A stretch of DNA of 64,000 bases from JASLDZ01 sp964242625 (GTDB taxonomy: Bacteria; Pseudomonadota; Alphaproteobacteria; Caulobacterales; Caulobacteraceae). The translations under genes and the position numbers were made by a program. How positions within the stretch are numbered: the first letter of the stretch is position 1; every line of letters begins with the position of its first letter. Below are positions 34,101 to 41,561 of the stretch, in pieces. The notes under the pieces are model-generated. The model was not told the DNA's origin. It searched no databases and saw only the letters and a list, made by a program, of their open reading frames with translations. The DNA is taken from contig CAXTAO010000001.1 of assembly GCA_964242625.1 (NCBI GenBank), forward strand, positions 1-64,000, in the 5' to 3' direction.

Positions 34101-34227
34101 CCCGCCGATCATCGACTCGAACACCTACGGCATCTCGGGCCCGCCCTACGGAAACGCGAACACCTACCCCGGCGTGTACGACTCGCTGGGCCGGCAGATC
34201 TTCATGGGCGTGACCGCCGACTTCTGA
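31132..34227 (+). CDS. TonB-dependent outer-membrane receptor 1
   Basis: A 1031-residue receptor. It has a signal peptide (to about 30, AAPAFAQ), a TonB-box region EVVVTGSRI (about 64-72), a plug domain (LVLVDGKRL, VDRVDVVTGGASAVYGSDAVAGVVNF) and a large barrel ending in MGVTADF with the C-terminal Phe. The start is TTG at 31132: GGAGGGA sits six bases upstream and the signal peptide reads on directly; the ATG nine codons later would have no ribosome-binding site. It probably imports a large ligand, most likely an oligosaccharide given the setting. The next two genes are its usual neighbours in Caulobacterales-type genomes. Confidence 0.93.
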   Translation: MINTTTRGRMLASSILVGAAALAFAAPAFAQTAPQPSGADRPPIGPSPASVGSDSPPSTGGQEVVVTGSRIRQPNLTSTSPLTVVNHQELVFQGTTNVESLLNNLPQVTANQTSQVSNGSNGTSSLNLRNLGTLRTLVLVDGKRLTPGDSTSGGAADINNIPAALVDRVDVVTGGASAVYGSDAVAGVVNFIMKKNFEGLRIDAQTSFYNHQNGNDQAKGFLGSAPYLTGAVPVPGDVDADGWVYDVSAILGANSPDDKGNITTYADYRHLTPVLQSTRDYSACTVQTAGNTNNTHVCGGSSNTAYGRFDNTGPRNAITGRGTAGVTNNPDGSKSFVANSGAYAYNFGPVNYLQREDDTYRAGYFGHYKINDALDVYSDFMFMRDQTDAQIAPSGFFSGQGPDLGTAFTFNCNNPLIGASQAAALCPGSVITPGAAGGDTVTTSIRYRFASAPRNTDFVHSDYKVDIGARGDLGQGWHYDAYLQYGRSDTDNLTTNYASLSRLQNALNVVNVNGQAVCAGGQTGCVPLDIFSSLGRGFTKEALGYVLVPAFQTGSSIEQVAHADISGDLGQYGVKSPFADEGLGVAFGTEYRREYITTHYDTEQQTADLSGGGGQALDVTGAFDVYELFGEARLPLVSNKPFIKDLSIDVGYRFSDYSTSGKTDTYKAEANYSPTPDVRVRFSYNHATRAPSAVELFTPQVAGLGTFQDPCSGAAPQFTQAQCARTGLNPALYGLIQPCASSQCEILSGGNPGLKPEIADTYSIGAVFTPRFFRGFSASVDYFNIDIQGVIASGASPSTILNGCASGNDAYCSLIQRDQQGSVNSAQGYVLQLNQNSGQLQTRGVDFTANYRLPFNRFGFTSAIPGALNFDLVGTWTEDLTFQPQPLGGHYNCAGLFGPECGVPQPHWRGSFRTTWLVNSAINLSANVRYTGRVKLDYNNGNPLLNGGEGFFDNADGKISGYYYFDLAATYRFKDRYTFRVGVNNILDKDPPIIDSNTYGISGPPYGNANTYPGVYDSLGRQIFMGVTADF

Positions 34228-34251
34228 TCGACGGTCGTCTCTCGGAGACTT

Positions 34252-34287
34252 GGGGCGGCGGGCCGGAAGGTCCGCCGCCCCTTCTCC
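34252..34287 (+). terminator. Strong hairpin terminator after TonB receptor 1
   Basis: GGGGCGGCGG (34252-34261) pairs perfectly with CCGCCGCCCC (34272-34281). The inner GCC/GGT closes a GGAA tetraloop, making 13 pairs in all, and TTCTCC follows. It lies 24 bp after the receptor stop and before the sulfotransferase gene. Confidence 0.75.
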
Positions 34288-34364
34288 GTTGTGCGCCGGG
34301 CGCGCTTGCGGGCCGCGGGGCGCTCGGGCAGGAAGTGGGGTCCGTCGCGCCGAAGGAGGCCGCC

Positions 34365-36023
34365 GTGGCCAGCTCCACCCTCAACTCGCCGACCCCGCCG
34401 ACCGCCGGCCAGGCGATCGCGGAGGCGCAGGCGGCCGTTGACGCGGGCGATCTCGCGACGGCGGTGCGCATCGCCGGGCGTGGCCATCGCGCAGGGGTGC
34501 GCCATCCCCTGCTCCTCAACCTCCTCGCCTACGACTGCGAGCAACGGGGCGACTACGCCGGCGCGCTGCGCCACCTGCGTGAGGCGTTGGAGCTCGACCC
34601 GAACGATCCGCAGATCTTGCACGGCGTCGGCCTGTGCCTCAGCCGGATGGAGCGCTGGAACGAGGCGATGGTCGCGTGGAACGCGGCGCTCACGCACCGG
34701 CCCGACTTCCCCGCCGTCCACTTTCACATCGGCATGGCCGACGAGCTCTTAGGTGAGGACGCCGACGCCGCGCGCCACTACCAGATCGCCGCGCGCGACC
34801 CCGCCTACGCCGATCCGCTGGGCGGACTGGCGGCGGTGGCGATGCGCGCCGGGTTGCGGCCCCAGGCGCGCGACCATGCCCGGCGCGCGCTCGCCATCAA
34901 TCCCGGCCACCCCGCCGCCACCCTCGCGCTGGCGGGCGTCGAACTCGCCGAGGACGACCCGGTGGGGGCGGAGACGCGCCTGGCGGCGCTTCTCCAGAGC
35001 TCGCTGAACGCCCGCGACCGGACCGCCGCCACCCTTATCCTCGCCGACGCGCTGGATGCGCGCAACGAGACCGACCGCGCCTTTGCGGCCTACACCGAGG
35101 GCAAGCGCCTCGCACGCGAGATGTACGAGTCGAGCGGCGGCGGCGCGGCCGCGGCCGCCCAGCGCGACCTCGTCGCGCGCCTCTCCAAGTGGATCTCCAC
35201 CGGGCCACGGTGGTCCGCCGCTCCGCCCGACCCGGTGACGCCCGCGCGCGGCCACGTCTTCCTGGTGGGGTTTCCGCGCTCGGGCACGACGCTCCTCGAA
35301 CAGGTGTTGGCCAGCCACACCGAGGTGGTCACGCTGGAAGAGCGTCCGGTGCTGGACCCCGCGGCCGACCGCTACTTCACCAGCGCCGACGCGATCGCCC
35401 GCCTGGCCTCGCTGTCCGGGCCCGAGCTCGCGCGCGAGCGACAGGCATACTGGGAAGCGCTGAAGACGAGAGGACTCGACGTGAGTGGCAAGGTGCTCGT
35501 CGACAAGTTCCCGCTCAACACCATCAAGCTGCCGCTGATCGCCCGGCTGTTCCCCGACGCGGTGATCCTGTTCGCCGAGCGCGACCCTCGCGACGTGGTC
35601 TTGAGCGCGTTCCGTCGCAACTTCCGCATGAACCCCGCCATGGCGCAGTTCACCGACCTCGAATCGACCGCACGCTTCTACGACGCCGTCATGTCCTTGG
35701 CGCGGATCTACCTCGAGAAGCTCCCGCAGACGGTGGTCACCGTGCGCCATGAGCGGCTCGTGTCGGCCTTCGAGGACGAGGTGCGCCGCATCTGCCAAGC
35801 CGTCGGCCTCGAGTGGCAGCCGGGCCTCGCCGACTTCGCCGCGCGCGCCCGCGAGCGCAGCATCCGCACGCCCAGCGCCCAGCAGGTCCGGCGCGGCCTC
35901 TACAGCGACGCCCTGGGCCAGTGGCGACGCTACGCGCGCCATCTCTCGCCGGTTCGACCGATCCTCAACCTATGGGTGGAGCGGTTGGGCTATGACCTGG
36001 ACCCGCAGGAGGAAGGACGTTGA
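34365..36023 (+). CDS. TPR-repeat sulfotransferase
   Basis: A 552-residue fusion. Residues about 15-250 are TPR-like helical repeats (for example DYAGALRHLREALELDPNDPQ and ADAARHYQIAARDPAY). Residues about 295-545 are a PAPS-dependent sulfotransferase, with the 5'-phosphosulfate loop VGFPRSGTTLLEQ (301-313) and the 3'-phosphate region FAERDPRDVVLSAFRRNF. Such fusions may sulfate proteins or glycans; the acceptor is unknown. The start is GTG at 34365, with AAGGAGG five bases upstream. It lies between TonB receptor 1 and a prolyl hydroxylase. Confidence 0.9.
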   Translation: MASSTLNSPTPPTAGQAIAEAQAAVDAGDLATAVRIAGRGHRAGVRHPLLLNLLAYDCEQRGDYAGALRHLREALELDPNDPQILHGVGLCLSRMERWNEAMVAWNAALTHRPDFPAVHFHIGMADELLGEDADAARHYQIAARDPAYADPLGGLAAVAMRAGLRPQARDHARRALAINPGHPAATLALAGVELAEDDPVGAETRLAALLQSSLNARDRTAATLILADALDARNETDRAFAAYTEGKRLAREMYESSGGGAAAAAQRDLVARLSKWISTGPRWSAAPPDPVTPARGHVFLVGFPRSGTTLLEQVLASHTEVVTLEERPVLDPAADRYFTSADAIARLASLSGPELARERQAYWEALKTRGLDVSGKVLVDKFPLNTIKLPLIARLFPDAVILFAERDPRDVVLSAFRRNFRMNPAMAQFTDLESTARFYDAVMSLARIYLEKLPQTVVTVRHERLVSAFEDEVRRICQAVGLEWQPGLADFAARARERSIRTPSAQQVRRGLYSDALGQWRRYARHLSPVRPILNLWVERLGYDLDPQEEGR

Positions 36024-36120
36024 ACCGCCGCGCGGGCCGGACGCCCTGCCGGGGCGGAAGGCGGCTGGATCAGCGATCGGGGGCTCGACAGGCTTGCTCG
36101 CTTCCGGGCGTGGGACGGCG

Positions 36121-37032
36121 ATGAGCACCTCGCCCGACCTGCCCGCGCCGGAGGCCCCTGATCGTGCGGCGATTGAGCGCGCGATGGAGACCGGTGACGG
36201 CGCCGCCGCGATGCGCCTCGCCGTCCTCAGCGCCGCGGGCGTCGACGCGCCAGCGGACTGGCCTCGTGCGCTGGACTTGGCGGTCGTCGCCGCTGAGCGG
36301 GGGTCGGCGGGGGCGCAAGGCCAGCTGCGGCTGCTCGCGGCGGGTCCCCAAGGCCGGAGCCCGGAAGGCGACGGGCGTGACTGGCGCGCGCTCGGCGCCC
36401 GCGTCGACCTCGGCGCCTGGACCGCGCCGCCGGACAAGGCGCCGCTCTGCGAGCGACCGCGCATCCGGTCGTTCCGATCGTTCCTGGCGCCTGCCGTCTG
36501 CGACTGCATCGTCGCCCGGGCGCAGGGGCGACCGACGCCGGCCCTCGTCTACGACGCCGCGAGCGGGGAGGGGCGCCCGGCGCGTGGCCGCAGCAACACC
36601 GCCTGGGAGATGTCGCTCGCCGACCTCGACCTTGTCGCCCTGGCGGTGCGCGAGCGGATCGCGGCGGCCGCGGGTCTCTCGCCTCGGGCGTTGGAGACGA
36701 CGCAGGTGCTGCACTACGGTCCGGGCCAGCGCTTCGAGCCGCACTTCGACGTGCTGGACCCCGCCCACCCGGGACACGCCGCCGAGATCGACCGTCACGG
36801 CCAGCGCATCGTGACCTTCCTGCTCTACCTCAACGAAGGCTACGAGGGCGGCGCCACCGGCTTTCCCCGCGTGGGCGTGAGCTTCCGCGGCCGCCAGGGG
36901 GACGGCCTGATGTTCGCCAACGTCGACCTCGCGGGCGCGCCGGAGCCCCTGGCGCTGCATGAGGGCGCGCCCCCGACCCGAGGCGAAAAGTGGCTCTTGT
37001 CGCAGTGGATCCGCGACCGGTACCGTGCGTGA
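36121..37032 (+). CDS. Prolyl 4-hydroxylase-like 2OG-Fe(II) dioxygenase
   Basis: A 303-residue protein. The N-terminal 100 residues resemble Sel1/TPR-like helices (DWPRALDLAVVAAERGSAGAQGQLRLL). The C-terminal part is a P4H-type dioxygenase with iron ligands H208 and D210 (EPHFDVLD) and H280 (ALHEGAPP), and K290 (GEKWLLSQW) for 2-oxoglutarate. VTFLLYLNEGYEGGATGFP is the typical P4H core. It may hydroxylate proline or another residue in a partner protein; the substrate is unknown. The gene lies 97 bp after the sulfotransferase gene. Confidence 0.9.
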   Translation: MSTSPDLPAPEAPDRAAIERAMETGDGAAAMRLAVLSAAGVDAPADWPRALDLAVVAAERGSAGAQGQLRLLAAGPQGRSPEGDGRDWRALGARVDLGAWTAPPDKAPLCERPRIRSFRSFLAPAVCDCIVARAQGRPTPALVYDAASGEGRPARGRSNTAWEMSLADLDLVALAVRERIAAAAGLSPRALETTQVLHYGPGQRFEPHFDVLDPAHPGHAAEIDRHGQRIVTFLLYLNEGYEGGATGFPRVGVSFRGRQGDGLMFANVDLAGAPEPLALHEGAPPTRGEKWLLSQWIRDRYRA

Positions 37033-37114
37033 CGCGACGCTTGGCCCGCGCTTGTTCCGGGCCCGCGGCGCGGCTACGCTTTCCGTCCGCCCGAGGTTGG
37101 GCCCGGAGGCTCCC

Positions 37115-37381
37115 TTGATCATCGCCTTGTTCGCCGCCGCCCTCGCGCAGGCGGCCCCCTCCGCCACGCCGCCGCCGCCCGCGGCGACGCCCGCTCCCGT
37201 CGCCGCCGCCGCTCCGCAGACCGACAAGGTGATCTGCAAGTCGCTGCCGCAGACCGGGTCGCTGTTCGCCGGTCCCAAGGAGTGCCATCGCAAGAGCGAG
37301 TGGGACGCCATCAACGCCGACTCGCGCGACAACGTGAACAACTACCAGCAGCGCGTCCACCAGGGTTCAGGCCCAGGCTGA
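37115..37381 (+). CDS. Small secreted two-cysteine protein
   Basis: An 88-residue protein whose start is TTG at 37115, with GGAGG five bases upstream. A short hydrophobic leader (IIALFAAALAQAA) and a Pro/Ala spacer come first, then the conserved part DKVICKSLPQTGSLF and KECHRKSEWDAI. The pattern C-x(7-8)-TGS-x(7-8)-C-x4-EW recurs in small periplasmic proteins of sphingomonads and Caulobacterales, which have no assigned function; I recall it as a family without a name I can give. The two cysteines may form a disulfide. Confidence 0.7.
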   Translation: MIIALFAAALAQAAPSATPPPPAATPAPVAAAAPQTDKVICKSLPQTGSLFAGPKECHRKSEWDAINADSRDNVNNYQQRVHQGSGPG

Positions 37382-37405
37382 CCAGGCCGCCCGGCCGACG
37401 CCCGC

Positions 37406-40400
37406 TCAGTCCAGCAGGGCGCTCCAGTCCACCTCGGCGAGGCCGGCGACCACCCGGTCGGCCTGAGCCAGCACGCGCGTTTCGCCGACGCCCAGCGCCG
37501 TCATGCCCGCGGCCTTGATGGCTGCGACGCCCGCGTTGGCGTCCTCCACGCCCAGGCACCGCTCGGGGGCGATACGCAAGGCGGCGGCGGCGCGGAGGAA
37601 GATCTCCGGGTCGGGCTTGCCGCGGGCCAGCGTCGCCGGGTCCACGACCACGTCGAACCGGTGGGCGACGCCGAGACTCTGCAGGAGCTCGGGCGCGTTG
37701 CGGCTCGCGGAGGCGAGCGCCAGGGCGAGACCCCGCGTGCGCGCCGCGTCCAGGGCGTCGCGGGCTCCCGGAAGGAGGTCGCCGGGGCCGAACCGGGCGA
37801 TCAGCCGGCGATAGTGGGCGTTCTTCCGCTCGGCCAGCGCCTCGCGCTCGGCGGCCGCCGCGGCGCGCGGCGCGCGCGCGAGAATGAGGTCGAGCGAGCC
37901 CATCCGGTCCACGCCTTTGAGCGCTTCGTTGGCGGCTTCGTCGAAGGGGACGCCCAGCTCGTCGGCGATCGCCTTCCACGCCGCGAAGTGCGCCCGCGCG
38001 GTGTCGACCAGAACGCCGTCGAGGTCGAAGATCACCGCCTCGAACCGGGCGCCGGGCTGGGGGGCTCCGAGACGCACGGCGGCGCGGACCGCCCGTTCGC
38101 CGGGAGCCAAAGTGAGCGGCTCACCGTCGTGGCGCAGGGTCAGCGCCTCGCCGCCCCGCGCCAGCGTGTAGGTGACGGCCCCCGGGCGCACGTCGACCGA
38201 GAGGCGCGCACCGCGCCAGAGGAGGCCGAAGCCATAGGCGGGGAGGTCGGCCGAGGCCTGCGGCAGGAAGGAGAGGCCGCCGTCGTCGGCGACGCGCAGC
38301 CCGGCGAGGCCCATGGCCGTCGCCAGCCAGCCGCCCGCCATTGAGGCGAAGTGCAGGCCGTGCGCGGCGTTGCCGTGCAGGTCGTCGAGGTCGACCAGGG
38401 CGCTCTCGCGCAGGTACCGGATAGCCTCGCCCGTGCGGCCGGTCGCCGCCGACACCACCGCGTGCGCGCAGGCGGACAGCGTCGAATCGTGGGCGGTTAT
38501 CGGCGCGTAGTAGTCGAGGTCGCGCCGCATCTGGACGGTCCCGGCGCCCCCCGGGTCGAGCGCATGCGCCTGCACCACGCTCGCCTGCTTGAGCACCTGG
38601 TGGCGGTACAGCGTCAGCGGATGATGGTGGAGAAGGAGCGGCCGGTCCGCGCCGTCCGCCCGGAAGCGCCAGGGCGGCTTGCCGAGGAAGCCGGCGTCCT
38701 GAGGATGCACGTGCAGCCGCTCGTCGACCGGCAGGTGCATGAGATCGGCCGCGCGCGACCAGGCGGCTCGCTCGCGGGCGTCGGGCGCGCAGGGCGCGTC
38801 GGCCGGCGCGCGGTCGGCCAGCTCCAGCGCGTAGCGGAGGTGCAGGCGCGCCAGGCGGTTGGTGTAGTGGTCGTCGTCGACGATGGCGCTGTACTCGTCG
38901 GGGCCGGTCACGCCGCAGATCCTGAAGGCGTCGCCCGCGCGGGGATCGTGGAAGCCGGCCTGCAGCCAGATCCGCGCGGTCTCCCACACCATGGGCGCGG
39001 CCTCGCCCAGCACGAAGGCGTCGTCGCCCACGGCGCGGTCGTAGAAGCGCACCGCCCAGGCGACGTCGGCGTTGACGTGCAGCTGGGCCGAGCCCGAAGG
39101 GAAGTAGGCCGAGCCCTCGTCGCCGGCGATGGTGCGCCAGGGGTAGAGCGCGCCGTGGCTGAAATCGAGCTCGCGGGCGTGGGCGCGCGCGCGGTCGAGC
39201 GTGCCCACCCGGAAGCGGAGCTGGCTCAGCGCGCGGTCGGGCGCGGTCAGCGCCAGCACGGGAAGGGCGAACACCTCGGAGTCCCAGAAGGCGTGACCCT
39301 CGTAACCCTCGCCGGTGAGCCCCTTGGCCGCGAGCGGGCTCAAGCCGTCGCGCGGGGCGCTGCGCCAGAGCTGGAGGAGGTTGAAGCGCAGCGCACGGGA
39401 GAGGGCGGAGTCTTCGCCCGCGTGGATCGCGCCCGTCCGCCACAGTCCGGCGAACTCCTGCGCGGCGGCGTCGCGAACGCCGTCGTAAGTGGCGGCGCTT
39501 CGATGCTCGGCGGCTTGCGCGGCATAGGCGGCGGGCGCGTCGGGTCCGCCGGCGTAGGCGGCGATCTTGTCCAGACGGACGGTCTGGCCGGGCGCGAGCC
39601 GGCCGACGAAGGTCACCGCCGCGCCTTCCGGCCGGACGCCGGAAGTCGTCTCGTCCAGGCGGAGGTCCCGGACCGCGTGGGTCAGCGCGCACGCCGCCCC
39701 GACGCCCGCCCGCTCCGCGCGCTGCACGATGAGGGCGTCCGCGCCGGCCTGTTCGAGCGCTAGGGTCTCCAGGCGTGCGCCCGCGCCCGCGCCCAAGCGG
39801 GGGTCGTCGCCCTGCGCGGCGGCGGCGCGCCCCGGGCGGAGCCAGGAGGTGAGCGTGAGGGGACCCTCGAAGCCCTCGGACGCGAGCGTCAGCCGGATCG
39901 CCAGCACGCCGCCAGCGACCGAGCGGCGCGCCTCGAGCGCGAGGCGGCCTCCGGGCAGGTCCCATACGGTGCGTCGGACGAGCTCGCCCGTCCCGAGGTC
40001 CAGCCGGCGGGAGAAGCGTACGGGCGGCGCGGCGCCCAGCGAGGTCTCGCCCGCGACGATGTCGATGCGCACGGCGTCCGCCACGGGGACGCGCGTGTCC
40101 GAACGCCGGGCGAAACCCTTGAACCGTTCGTGGTAGGCGATGGGCGTGGCGTCGAACACGGTGTTGAGGAAGGCGTCCTCGCCCGTGCCGTCGCGCTCTT
40201 CCAGGCCGGCGCGCACGCCCAGGAGCCCGTCGGCCAGGGCGAACAAGCTGCCTTCCTGCGCCCAGCCGGCGGCGTCGGCGGGAGCCTCAAGGCGCTCGAG
40301 CGTCCACGGATTGGGCCTGGCCGCCATGGGCGCCAGCCCGACGTCGATGGGGCCTTCATTCGCGGGCTCCGCCGGCTGCCGGGCCGCGCCTCGTTCGTCG

Positions 40401-40414
40401 ATGCTGGACGTCAC
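37406..40414 (-). CDS. GH65 glycoside phosphorylase fused to beta-phosphoglucomutase
   Basis: A 1002-residue two-enzyme fusion. Residues about 30-770 are a GH65 (maltose/kojibiose/trehalose phosphorylase-type) protein: N-terminal beta-sandwich, then an (alpha/alpha)6 barrel with GYEGHAFWDSEVFALP and the general-acid Glu in GVTGPDEYSAIVDDD (about 505). Residues about 785-1000 are a HAD phosphatase-fold beta-phosphoglucomutase with FDLDGVLVDTA, GKPDPEIFL and GVEDANAGV. The first half would make beta-glucose 1-phosphate and the second turn it into glucose 6-phosphate. The start is GTG at 40414 after GGGAAGGCGAGG. It is last in the minus-strand locus and has a LacI-type operator 63-76 bp upstream. 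Confidence 0.93.
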   Translation of the reverse strand: MTSSIDERGAARQPAEPANEGPIDVGLAPMAARPNPWTLERLEAPADAAGWAQEGSLFALADGLLGVRAGLEERDGTGEDAFLNTVFDATPIAYHERFKGFARRSDTRVPVADAVRIDIVAGETSLGAAPPVRFSRRLDLGTGELVRRTVWDLPGGRLALEARRSVAGGVLAIRLTLASEGFEGPLTLTSWLRPGRAAAAQGDDPRLGAGAGARLETLALEQAGADALIVQRAERAGVGAACALTHAVRDLRLDETTSGVRPEGAAVTFVGRLAPGQTVRLDKIAAYAGGPDAPAAYAAQAAEHRSAATYDGVRDAAAQEFAGLWRTGAIHAGEDSALSRALRFNLLQLWRSAPRDGLSPLAAKGLTGEGYEGHAFWDSEVFALPVLALTAPDRALSQLRFRVGTLDRARAHARELDFSHGALYPWRTIAGDEGSAYFPSGSAQLHVNADVAWAVRFYDRAVGDDAFVLGEAAPMVWETARIWLQAGFHDPRAGDAFRICGVTGPDEYSAIVDDDHYTNRLARLHLRYALELADRAPADAPCAPDARERAAWSRAADLMHLPVDERLHVHPQDAGFLGKPPWRFRADGADRPLLLHHHPLTLYRHQVLKQASVVQAHALDPGGAGTVQMRRDLDYYAPITAHDSTLSACAHAVVSAATGRTGEAIRYLRESALVDLDDLHGNAAHGLHFASMAGGWLATAMGLAGLRVADDGGLSFLPQASADLPAYGFGLLWRGARLSVDVRPGAVTYTLARGGEALTLRHDGEPLTLAPGERAVRAAVRLGAPQPGARFEAVIFDLDGVLVDTARAHFAAWKAIADELGVPFDEAANEALKGVDRMGSLDLILARAPRAAAAAEREALAERKNAHYRRLIARFGPGDLLPGARDALDAARTRGLALALASASRNAPELLQSLGVAHRFDVVVDPATLARGKPDPEIFLRAAAALRIAPERCLGVEDANAGVAAIKAAGMTALGVGETRVLAQADRVVAGLAEVDWSALLD

Positions 40415-40476
40415 GCCTCGCCTTCCCGCCGGCCGAGGGGCCGATCAGCCGCGGTAGAGCCGTTTCCTGCGCCGAA

Positions 40477-40490
40477 TGGAACCGGGTTCA
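40477..40490. promoter_or_regulatory. LacI-type operator copy upstream of the GH65 fusion gene
   Basis: TGGAACCGGGTTCA is a LacI-type operator, close to a perfect TGGAACCG/CGGTTCCA palindrome, in the 93-bp gap between the LacI gene and the GH65 gene. A near-identical sequence lies at 45721-45734 before TonB receptor 2. The shared motif suggests that one repressor controls both. Confidence 0.55.
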
Positions 40491-40507
40491 CGTCCGAAGA
40501 CGGCGCG

Positions 40508-41512
40508 TCACGTCGCCCTGACGCGCAGCTCGACGGGCAGGACCTGCGAGCGGGGCGCCTCGCCGGCGATCACCTCCAGCACCTTCTCGGCGAGAAGGGC
40601 GCCGCCGCCGCGCCAGTCCTGCCGAACGGTGGTGAGCGCCGGCACAAAGCTCGCGGCCATGAGCGCGTCGTCGTAGCCCACGACCGAGATCTGCTCGGGC
40701 ACGGCGCGCCCGGCCTCGATCAGCGCGCGCACGGCGCCCATGGCGCACACGTCTCCCGCGCCGCAGAGCACGCCGTCCACCCCGTCGAGTTCGAGGAGTT
40801 CGCGGCCGGCGGCGAATCCCTCCGCGAAGGTGAAGCCGCAGCTCATGGCGATGACGCCGGCGCCCCCCTCGCGGGCGACGCTCTCAAAGCCCGAGCGGCG
40901 CGCCGCGAGTTCGGGGTGGTGTGCGTCGCCCAGGAAGACCAGCCGGCGACGTCCGAGCGACAGGAGGTGGCGCGCGGCGACGGCCCCGCCCGCGTGGTCG
41001 TCGCCGCCCACGAACAGGCGGCCGCTACCGTCGTCGGCGCCCCACACCACGAGCGGCAGGCCCGAGCCCGCCAGCGCCGCGGCCGCGCCGTTCGCCCCCT
41101 GGCCCAGGAGCACCGCCCCGTCCACGCCGCGCGCACGGGCCTCGGCCCAGCGACGCAGGGTGGTCAGCGCCATGGCGTAGCCCGAAGCGTCCGCCCGGTC
41201 GGCCAGACCGGCGAGGAGCTCGAGCGGGTAGGGCTCGGCGTCGGGGCGGGTGTCCGAGTCCTCCATCTCCACCACGACAGCGATGGTGTGGCTGCGCTTG
41301 AGGCTGAGGCTGCGCGCGGTGTGGTTGACGACGTAGCCGTGCTCCGCCGCCAGCGAGAGGATGCGCGTGCGCGTCTCGTCGTTCACCGCGCCGCTCTGGT
41401 TCAGCGCGCGCGACACCGTCACCTTGGCGACGCCCGCCAACTCGGCCAGGCGGGCCATGGTCATGGGCCGGGAATCGGCGAGGGGCGCCCTGGCGGTCCC
41501 GGCGTCGGTCAT
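40508..41512 (-). CDS. LacI-family transcriptional regulator
   Basis: A 334-residue LacI repressor. The N-terminal helix-turn-helix is MARLAELAGVAKVTVSRALNQSG (about 19-41) followed by the hinge VNHTARSLSLKRSHTIAVV. The periplasmic-binding-like effector domain (about 75-330) ends in the usual VVGYDDALMAASFVPALTTVRQDW. It sits between the GH65 gene and the MFS permease gene on the same strand. With two similar palindromes in the locus it is the likely regulator of alpha-glucan use, probably responding to maltose or a related disaccharide (inference). Confidence 0.93.
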   Translation of the reverse strand: MTDAGTARAPLADSRPMTMARLAELAGVAKVTVSRALNQSGAVNDETRTRILSLAAEHGYVVNHTARSLSLKRSHTIAVVVEMEDSDTRPDAEPYPLELLAGLADRADASGYAMALTTLRRWAEARARGVDGAVLLGQGANGAAAALAGSGLPLVVWGADDGSGRLFVGGDDHAGGAVAARHLLSLGRRRLVFLGDAHHPELAARRSGFESVAREGGAGVIAMSCGFTFAEGFAAGRELLELDGVDGVLCGAGDVCAMGAVRALIEAGRAVPEQISVVGYDDALMAASFVPALTTVRQDWRGGGALLAEKVLEVIAGEAPRSQVLPVELRVRAT

Positions 41513-41561
41513 GGTCGGGGATTAAAGCGCGCGGCCGCGGCGCTGTCGACCGCCAGCGCTG

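Noticed and set aside
38351..39763. Plus-strand frame of 470 codons opposite the GH65 fusion
   Set aside because: Antisense shadow of a high-GC gene; no start site and no family features.
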